A stretch of DNA of 12,612 nt from an uncultured Clostridia bacterium. GTDB taxonomy: Bacteria > Bacillota > Clostridia > Oscillospirales > UBA644. Position 1 is the first letter of the stretch; each line of letters opens with the position of its first letter. Location of the stretch: positions 1 to 12,612 of the forward strand of contig CAJGDF010000022.1 of assembly GCA_904502105.1 (NCBI GenBank). The letters are read 5' to 3'. The notes beneath the pieces were generated by a model. The model had not been told where the DNA came from. It did no database searches and was given only the letters and a program-made list of their open reading frames with translations. The position numbers and the translations under genes were made by a program. Shown here piece after piece: positions 6,998 through 12,612 of the stretch.

Positions 6998-7012
6998 AGC
7001 AAATAATTTGCT
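6998..7012. promoter_or_regulatory. Perfect 15-bp palindrome in the dehydrogenase leader
   Basis: AGCAAAT-A-ATTTGCT is symmetric in all seven base pairs on either side of the centre at 7005. It begins about 3 nt after the predicted transcription start and ends 1 nt before the ribosome site AAGGAGA (7014-7020). Position suits a repressor operator that blocks elongation, or a small mRNA hairpin next to the ribosome site. Which protein would bind is unknown. Confidence 0.5.
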
Positions 7013-7027
7013 TAAGGAGATAAAATT

Positions 7028-8113
7028 ATGGATAAGAAAGTCAGAATCGGTATAATCGGTTGCGGCGGTATTGCAAACGGTAAACACATGCCTTCTCTCG
7101 CAAAACTTAAAAACGTTGAAATGGTAGCATTCTGTGATATTGTTCTTGAAAGAGCTGAAGAAGCTGCTAAAAAATACGGTACAGAAGATGCGAAGGTTTA
7201 TGTCGATTACAATGAACTTCTCGAAGATAAAACCATCGACGTTGTTCATGTTTGTACCCCCAATAAATCCCATGCTCCTATTTCTATTGCGGCTCTCGAG
7301 TCAGGTAAACACGTAATGTGTGAAAAACCCATGGCTAAAACTGCCGCAGACGCAAGAGCAATGCTCGAAGCAGCAAAACGTACAGGTAAAAAACTTACTA
7401 TCGGTTATCAGAACAGACAGAGAAAAGAAATTCGTCATCTTAAAACACTTTGCGATGACGGTGTTCTCGGTAAGATCTATTTCGGTAAAGCACATGCTAT
7501 CAGAAGACGTGCAGTTCCTACCTGGGGCGTATTTATGAATGAAGAAGAACAGGGCGGCGGTCCGCTTATCGATATCGGTACACATGCTCTTGACCTTACT
7601 CTCTGGATGATGAACAACTACGAAGTTGAATCTGTAACCGGTAACTGTCATTACGAGCTCGGCAAACGTCCTAACTGTGCAAATGCATGGGGTCCTTGGA
7701 ATCCTGAAGAATACACAGTTGAAGACTCTGCTTTCGGTTTTATTAAAATGAAAAACGGTGCTACCATTATTCTCGAATCCAGCTGGGCAATCAACCTTGT
7801 TGATTCAAGAGAAGCTACTTGCACACTCGCAGGTACAGAAGCAGGTGCAGACTTCTTTGACGGTATGCGTTTAAACGGCGAAGAATATTCTAAACTTTAT
7901 ATTAAGAAGATCGATATGAACACCGCTGGTGTAGACTTCTATGAAGGCGTAAGCGGAGATGATCCTTCTCTCCTCGACATGGCTCAGTGGATCGATGCTG
8001 TTGTTAACGATAAAGATCCTACAGTTCTTCCCGAACAGGCTCTTGTTGTAAGTGAAATTCTTGAAGCTATTTACACTTCTCATAAGACCGGTAAAACCGT
8101 ATACTTTGACTAA
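7028..8113 (+). CDS. Gfo/Idh/MocA-family NAD(P)-dependent oxidoreductase
   Basis: A 361-residue cytosolic dehydrogenase. The N-terminal Rossmann fold begins VRIGIIGCGGIANGKHMPSL, with the dinucleotide glycine motif at 10-16, acidic D37 after the second strand (VAFCDIV), VCTPNKSHAP (75-84) and the family signature CEKPMAKTAADA with EKP at 99-101. The C-terminal substrate domain has GGGPLIDIGTHALDLTLWMM (177-195), where D182 and H186 are the usual catalytic pair. Family members oxidise or reduce hydroxyls of sugars, inositols and related cyclic polyols; the substrate cannot be read here. ATG 7028 follows AAGGAGA by 7 nt. The gene is led by a consensus promoter and a palindrome, and pth follows 6 nt after its stop. 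Such dehydrogenases often work with TIM-barrel isomerases like the one starting at 1832, but the two genes are 5 kb apart, so a link is only a guess. Confidence 0.92.
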   Translation: MDKKVRIGIIGCGGIANGKHMPSLAKLKNVEMVAFCDIVLERAEEAAKKYGTEDAKVYVDYNELLEDKTIDVVHVCTPNKSHAPISIAALESGKHVMCEKPMAKTAADARAMLEAAKRTGKKLTIGYQNRQRKEIRHLKTLCDDGVLGKIYFGKAHAIRRRAVPTWGVFMNEEEQGGGPLIDIGTHALDLTLWMMNNYEVESVTGNCHYELGKRPNCANAWGPWNPEEYTVEDSAFGFIKMKNGATIILESSWAINLVDSREATCTLAGTEAGADFFDGMRLNGEEYSKLYIKKIDMNTAGVDFYEGVSGDDPSLLDMAQWIDAVVNDKDPTVLPEQALVVSEILEAIYTSHKTGKTVYFD

Positions 8114-8133
8114 TTGTTTATGGACTATATAAT
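8106..8133 (+). promoter_or_regulatory. Promoter-like element overlapping the pth start
   Basis: TTGACT (8106-8111), a 16-nt spacer and TATAAT (8128-8133) straddle the dehydrogenase stop and the pth start codon. Transcription would start near 8140, inside pth after its first codons, so it could not make Pth but could supply mfd. TATAAT here also encodes Pth residues Tyr-Ile-Ile, so coding constraint may explain it. Confidence 0.3.
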
Positions 8134-8683
8134 CGTAGGTCTTGGCAATCCGGGTAAACAGTATGAGTTTACAAGACATAATGTTGGTTGGCTTGCCGTA
8201 GACTATATAACGAAAAAACTTGGCATAAAAATTAATAAATTGAAATTCAAATCACTCTGCGGAGAGGCGAATATAAACGGAAAAAAGGTTTTATTTCTCA
8301 AACCTCAGACATATATGAACCTTTCCGGAGAGGCTGTTGTGGCAGCGGCTGGATTTTATAAAGTTCCTACCGAAAATATTCTCGTTTTATGTGACGATAT
8401 TGCATTACCGTCAAACAAACTGAGAATAAGACGCCAGGGCAGCGACGGCGGTCACAGGGGGTTGAGAAGTATTATTACATTATTTGGTTCAGATCGTTTT
8501 CCCCGTCTTAAGATCGGTGTTTCTGATAGAGAAAATCCGAAGATGGACCTTAAGGATTGGGTCGTTGGTGATTTTTCCGATAAAGAACTTGATGAACTGG
8601 ATAAAATATTCCCTGATATATACGATATAGCTGAATTATTTGTTTCTGACAATTTAGATAAAGCAATGGCCAAATACAATTAA
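8120..8683 (+). CDS. pth: Peptidyl-tRNA hydrolase
   Basis: A 187-residue enzyme that splits peptidyl-tRNA released from stalled ribosomes, recycling tRNA. It has the GLGNPG motif (8-13, with N10), the catalytic His20 in TRHNVGW, KPQTYMNLSGEAV with N67, CDDIALP (91-97) with the acidic partner of the histidine, and GSDGGHRGLRSI (107-118). E. coli Pth has Asn after the last His; here it is Arg, a change I believe also occurs in other bacterial Pth proteins. ATG 8120 gives the canonical start MDYIIVGLGNPG; the TTG at 8114 adds only two residues. No Shine-Dalgarno site is visible, and the ATG is 6 nt after the stop of the dehydrogenase gene, so translation is probably coupled to it. pth followed by mfd is a common Firmicute order. 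Confidence 0.95.
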   Translation: MDYIIVGLGNPGKQYEFTRHNVGWLAVDYITKKLGIKINKLKFKSLCGEANINGKKVLFLKPQTYMNLSGEAVVAAAGFYKVPTENILVLCDDIALPSNKLRIRRQGSDGGHRGLRSIITLFGSDRFPRLKIGVSDRENPKMDLKDWVVGDFSDKELDELDKIFPDIYDIAELFVSDNLDKAMAKYN

Positions 8684-8692
8684 GGTGAAATC

Positions 8693-11600
8693 TTGAACAG
8701 TACAATATCTTTTTTGAAAAAACTTGAAGGTTATCACGAACTTTATGATGCCGCGGCAGGTAAAAAATCTGTCGCGGTATTTGGTGTTGATACACATAAA
8801 GCGTATTTTTCCGCATTACTGTGTGAAGAGCTTAACAAAAAAGCTTTCATCATTGTTCCTGATGAGGCAACAGCGAGAATTGTTCGTGAGATAATGGAAT
8901 CTGAAACAGGAAAATCACTGCTTTTTCCTGCAAAAGACTATAATTTCCGAAATGTCGATAGTGTTTCCCGTTTTGACGAAAACAAAAGATTGGAAACTCT
9001 TTCGTCTATACGTAAAAAGGATTTTTCCTCTGTTATTATTCCTGCGGATGCGCTGTGTTCTCTTGTTATACATCCCGATGATTTTACGGAGTTTGAGCTC
9101 ACTTGCGGAGACACTGTTGATTTCGACGATTTGCCTCAAAGACTTATAAAAATGGGGTATGAATTCTTTTCAACGGTAGAAGGTCCGGGCCAGTTCTCTG
9201 TAAGAGGCGGTATTGTTGACATTTTTCCTCCAAGTGAGGAAACTCCGTACAGACTTGAGTTTTTCGGTGATGATGTTGACAGTGTTTCTCTCTTTGATAT
9301 AAATACTCAAAGACGAACAGAAATGAAGGATTCTGTTCGCATTACGCCTGCGCAGGAATGTTCCGATTCTCTTGTTGAACGCTTAAAGCATGAACTTGAA
9401 CCGATAAAAAATAATAGTTTTACGCAAAAAGACTATGATTTGCTCAATCAAGGCATTATTCCTGCACATGACAGATATTTTCCTGCAAAATTCGGAAGGA
9501 AAGCAAATATTTTAAATTATGCTTCCTCCGAAGATCTGATTTTTATTTTTGATTGGCAAGCTGTAAGAGAAAGAATTCAAGGATTTAGTTTTAGAATAAG
9601 TGAGGATATAAAAACTCTAATCGAAGAAGGCTATGCATTTCTTAAATCGGATTACTATATCGGACTTGATGAAATCGAGCAAACGCTACCATCTCCCATT
9701 GTTTTTGAAACACTGCCTTGCTCTGTTCAGAATATTCCCATCGATAAATTAATCAATATTCGTTTATATCCAACCTCGGTTTCATCTATGATCACTTTAC
9801 GCGGCGAGGTGGAGGATCATTTAAATTCAGGGAACAGCGTTTATATTTTAGCAAACGACTTCAGGCATGCAGATGAGATCAAGAAGGAATTTGGTATAAA
9901 AAAAGATCTTATTGTTATGCCCGGTGTAATATCATTCGGATATCATGCCCCGGATATAAAAACGGTTGTTTACTCTTATAAAAATGTACGTAGGCCGGAT
10001 ACTTCAAAAAAACAGAAGGCAAGATATGAACGTGGAGAAAAAATCAAGAGTTTCTCCGACATACATCCGGGTGATTATGTCGTTCATTCAAATTACGGCA
10101 TCGGTATTTATGAAGGAATTCATAAAGTTGACTCTCAGGGTGCAGTAAAGGATTTTATTAAAATTAAATATGCAGGAACAGATGTTCTGTATATACCTTG
10201 CGACCGTCTCGATCAAATATCAAAATATATTGGTGCTGAAACTGAAGTCAAAGTCAAACTCAACAGATTGGGTGGAACAGATTGGCAAAAAACCAAGCAA
10301 AGAGTTAAAAAAGCTGTTCAGGATCTAGCAAAAAAACTTATAGATCTTTACGGACAAAGAGTTAAACTCAAAGGATATCAATTCTCTCCGGACAATGAAT
10401 GGCAGCGTGATTTTGAGGCATGCTTCGAATTTGAAGAAACAGAAGATCAACTGCGATGCATCAACGAAATAAAACAGGATATGGAGTCAGATCATCCAAT
10501 GGATCGACTTCTTTGCGGCGATGTAGGGTTTGGTAAAACAGAAGTTGCAATGAGGGCTGTTTTTAAGTGTGTAATGGATGCGAAACAAGCAGTTATCCTT
10601 GCACCCACTACAATTCTTGCTCTTCAGCATTATAACACAATTTTACGCCGTTTTTACGGTTATCCGATCAACATAGAGTTACTTTCACGCTTCCGCACCC
10701 CTAAACAGCAGGATGCTATAATATCAAAACTCAAAAAAGGTCAGATAGACGTTATAATCGGAACCCACAGACTTGTACAGAAGGATATATCGTTTAAAGA
10801 TCTCGGTCTTGTTGTTATAGATGAAGAACAGCGTTTTGGTGTTGCACACAAAGAATATCTAAAAGAACTTTCTCCAAATGCGGATTTTCTGTCCTTATCT
10901 GCAACACCCATTCCCAGGACTCTTAATATGTCGCTTTCGGGTATACGTGATATTTCAATGCTTAATGAAGCACCGCATAACCGTTTTCCTGTAACGACAT
11001 ATGTATCGGAATATGATTTAGGTATCATTTCAGATGCGATCAAGCGTGAACTTTCAAGAGGCGGTCAATGTTTTTATCTTCACAACAGAATTGAATCTAT
11101 CTACAAAACCGCATCTTTGCTTGAAGAAAAAACAGGTGCAAGAATACGTGTAGCACACGGTAAAATGTCAAAAGAAGAGCTTGCGCGTATCTGGGAAGAT
11201 CTCACCAATAAAGAAATCGATGTTCTTGTTTGTACAACAATAATAGAGACCGGTGTGGATGTTCCAAACTGCAATACTCTTATTATTGAAGATGCAGATA
11301 AAATGGGGCTTGCTCAACTTCATCAGATACGAGGAAGGGTAGGGCGTACAGACAGAAGAGCGTATGCATATTTTATGTTCAGAAAAGGAAAAACCCTTTC
11401 TTCGGATGCATACAAACGCCTTATGACTATCCGTGAATTTACCGAATTCGGTTCAGGTCTGAAAATTGCAATGCGAGATCTTGAAATAAGAGGTGCAGGT
11501 GATATTCTCGGTGCGGAGCAGTCCGGTCATCTTGTAACAGTTGGTTTTGATATGTATATGAAACTTCTTGAAGACGCTGTTGCCGAGGAGAAAGGTGAAA

Positions 11601-12028
11601 AGCCTGTCAGCAGAGAATGTTCGATCGATGTGAAAATAGATGCATACATTCCTGATTCATATATAGCAAATGGCGAATCGAGAATTGAAGTATACAAAAT
11701 GATTTCCTGTGTTTTGAACGATGAAGATTATTCTGACGTTCTCGACGAACTGATCGACAGATTCGGTGATCCGCCTAAACAGGTAATCCAACTTCTTGAT
11801 GTTGCTAAGTTGAGAGCAAAAGCTGCTGAAAAAGGTGTTTCAGAAATTAAAGAAGCTGACGGACGTTTACTTTTCTTTTTTGCAGAACAGCTTCCGCTTG
11901 AAAAAATACCGGATATGACTGCAAAATTCAAAGGCAAACTTTTATTCAGTGCAGGTACCAAGCCTTACTTCACATTAAAATCATCAGACTACATGAAAGA
12001 TATAGAAATATTTATAGATAATCTTTGA
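8693..12028 (+). CDS. mfd: Transcription-repair coupling factor Mfd
   Basis: An 1111-residue ATP-driven DNA translocase that removes RNA polymerase stalled at lesions and recruits UvrA; a little shorter than E. coli Mfd but complete. The N-terminal UvrB-like module (about 1-330) includes FSVRGGIVDIFPP and YRLEFFGDDVDSV; its Walker A is degenerate, as usual. The RNA-polymerase-interacting CarD-like domain starts near 455 (GDYVVHSNYGIGIYEG). The RecG-like motor has Walker A GDVGFGKTE (609-617, K615), DEEQ (710-713), SATPIPRTLNMSLSGIRD and motif VI HQIRGRVGR (877-885). The C-terminal UvrA-binding TRCF domain starts near 970. The start is TTG 8693: AAGGTG (8682-8687), overlapping the pth stop, stands 5 nt upstream, and no in-frame ATG lies near. 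pth and mfd are clearly co-transcribed. Confidence 0.97.
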   Translation: MNSTISFLKKLEGYHELYDAAAGKKSVAVFGVDTHKAYFSALLCEELNKKAFIIVPDEATARIVREIMESETGKSLLFPAKDYNFRNVDSVSRFDENKRLETLSSIRKKDFSSVIIPADALCSLVIHPDDFTEFELTCGDTVDFDDLPQRLIKMGYEFFSTVEGPGQFSVRGGIVDIFPPSEETPYRLEFFGDDVDSVSLFDINTQRRTEMKDSVRITPAQECSDSLVERLKHELEPIKNNSFTQKDYDLLNQGIIPAHDRYFPAKFGRKANILNYASSEDLIFIFDWQAVRERIQGFSFRISEDIKTLIEEGYAFLKSDYYIGLDEIEQTLPSPIVFETLPCSVQNIPIDKLINIRLYPTSVSSMITLRGEVEDHLNSGNSVYILANDFRHADEIKKEFGIKKDLIVMPGVISFGYHAPDIKTVVYSYKNVRRPDTSKKQKARYERGEKIKSFSDIHPGDYVVHSNYGIGIYEGIHKVDSQGAVKDFIKIKYAGTDVLYIPCDRLDQISKYIGAETEVKVKLNRLGGTDWQKTKQRVKKAVQDLAKKLIDLYGQRVKLKGYQFSPDNEWQRDFEACFEFEETEDQLRCINEIKQDMESDHPMDRLLCGDVGFGKTEVAMRAVFKCVMDAKQAVILAPTTILALQHYNTILRRFYGYPINIELLSRFRTPKQQDAIISKLKKGQIDVIIGTHRLVQKDISFKDLGLVVIDEEQRFGVAHKEYLKELSPNADFLSLSATPIPRTLNMSLSGIRDISMLNEAPHNRFPVTTYVSEYDLGIISDAIKRELSRGGQCFYLHNRIESIYKTASLLEEKTGARIRVAHGKMSKEELARIWEDLTNKEIDVLVCTTIIETGVDVPNCNTLIIEDADKMGLAQLHQIRGRVGRTDRRAYAYFMFRKGKTLSSDAYKRLMTIREFTEFGSGLKIAMRDLEIRGAGDILGAEQSGHLVTVGFDMYMKLLEDAVAEEKGEKPVSRECSIDVKIDAYIPDSYIANGESRIEVYKMISCVLNDEDYSDVLDELIDRFGDPPKQVIQLLDVAKLRAKAAEKGVSEIKEADGRLLFFFAEQLPLEKIPDMTAKFKGKLLFSAGTKPYFTLKSSDYMKDIEIFIDNL

Positions 12029-12073
12029 TTGCGGCAGAGTTGAAAATTTATTTTAATTTTTTATATTTTTCTA

Positions 12074-12102
12074 TAGACTAAATTGATTTTTTATGATATA
12101 AT
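12074..12102 (+). promoter_or_regulatory. Promoter of the lipoprotein gene
   Basis: TAGACT (12074-12079, four of six matching TTGACA), a 17-nt spacer and a perfect TATAAT (12097-12102). The start would be near 12109, about 29 nt before the ATG. The gap between mfd and this gene (12029-12137) holds only this promoter and a weak AT-only hairpin, so the lipoprotein may also receive readthrough from mfd. Confidence 0.65.
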
Positions 12103-12137
12103 TAACAAAATATATATAGATAAACTCGGAGGAACAA

Positions 12138-12612
12138 ATGAAAAGAATTAAAACAGTATCTTTTATTGTGGTATTGTCCATGATATTTGCTTTGCTTACC
12201 TCATGCAGCAATGTATCATATATTGCCACAATAGACAATGAAAAATTACCGGTAGGTCCATATGCATTCTATGCATACTACACAAGAGACAATTATCAGT
12301 CTAATCTTTCTTATTACGGTGTTACAGATTTTACTTCCGCTCTTACAGAACAGGCTGACTCCAGCGGTGTTAAACTGTACGATTATATAATGAAAGAAAC
12401 AAAATCAAGCTATATTCAGCACCTCATAACAGAACGTAAATTCGAAGAATACGGTCTCTCTTTAACGGATGATCAGAAAGCTGCTCTTGATGAAACTTTC
12501 CAGAAATCCTGGATCGACTCCAACGGTATTGAAAAATTCACAGAGATCTGCAAAACTCTCGAACTTACAAGTGCTGAATTTAAAGAAATGATTTCTGTTT
12601 CTTATAAAAATG
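12138..12612 (+). CDS. Lipoprotein, probable PrsA/SurA-like foldase (3' end beyond window)
   Basis: 158 codons are visible before the window ends. The N-terminus is a lipoprotein signal peptide: MKRIK, a hydrophobic stretch (about 7-20) and the lipobox LTSC with lipid-modified Cys23, so the mature protein is anchored outside the cytoplasmic membrane. The rest (ATIDNEKLPVGPYAFYAYY, then helices with KETKSSYIQHLITERKFEEYGLSLT and LDETFQKSWIDSNG) resembles the SurA/PrsA N-terminal chaperone fold, in which a short strand is followed by a helical bundle. The peptidyl-prolyl isomerase domain, if any, would be past the edge. ATG 12138 follows GGAGG (12128-12132) by 5 nt. The place directly after mfd is where clostridia often carry a prsA-type gene. 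The lipoprotein call is firm; the foldase call is inferred from fold flavour and position. Confidence 0.75.
   Translation, partial: MKRIKTVSFIVVLSMIFALLTSCSNVSYIATIDNEKLPVGPYAFYAYYTRDNYQSNLSYYGVTDFTSALTEQADSSGVKLYDYIMKETKSSYIQHLITERKFEEYGLSLTDDQKAALDETFQKSWIDSNGIEKFTEICKTLELTSAEFKEMISVSYKN

Noticed and set aside
10741..11043. Minus-strand open frame of 100 residues inside mfd
   Set aside because: Shadow of the conserved helicase motor; no ribosome site or recognisable product.
12043..12060. AAAATT/AATTTT hairpin followed by T-rich sequence after mfd
   Set aside because: A 6-bp stem without any G-C pair is too unstable to call a terminator.

Overview
The window is AT-rich, ordinary chromosomal DNA from a low-GC Firmicute, most likely a clostridial gut-type bacterium. 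The signs are Shine-Dalgarno sites of the AGGAGG kind, TTG starts, TTGACA-17-TATAAT-like promoters, a PrsA/SurA-like lipoprotein directly after pth-mfd (a familiar clostridial order), and glycosyltransferases resembling the LafA/LafB glycolipid synthases of Gram-positive bacteria. No rRNA, tRNA, CRISPR array, insertion sequence or phage gene was seen, and no gap between genes exceeds about 175 bases.

Layout. (1) Bases 1-1832, minus strand: the 5' 610 codons of a gene cut by the window edge. It joins a sugar-phosphate isomerase/AP-endonuclease-2 TIM barrel in frame to an AMP-forming acyl-CoA synthetase. This is the most unusual item here. (2) Divergent from it, 1967-3555, plus strand: a two-gene unit, an RluA/RluD-type pseudouridine synthase and a CBS-pair protein, ending in a strong hairpin shared with the convergent gene. 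The promoter of this unit sits so close to the ATG that the mRNA is probably leaderless. (3) 6853-3616, minus strand: a double GT4 glycosyltransferase that looks like LafB and LafA fused, followed by a ROK-family glucokinase. Together they suggest synthesis of diglycosyl-diacylglycerol membrane lipid and supply of glucose-6-phosphate. (4) 7028-12028, plus strand: a Gfo/Idh/MocA dehydrogenase with a very good promoter and a perfect palindrome beside its ribosome site, then pth (peptidyl-tRNA hydrolase) and mfd (transcription-repair coupling factor), closely packed. (5) 12138 to the end: the start of a lipoprotein with its own promoter.

Two divergent intergenic regions (1833-1966 and 6854-7027) hold face-to-face promoters. 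Several long-ORF starts had to be moved inward: for the pseudouridine synthase and the glycosyltransferase the longest reading frame begins inside or upstream of the -35 box. All domain assignments come from reading motifs by eye; no database search was run.
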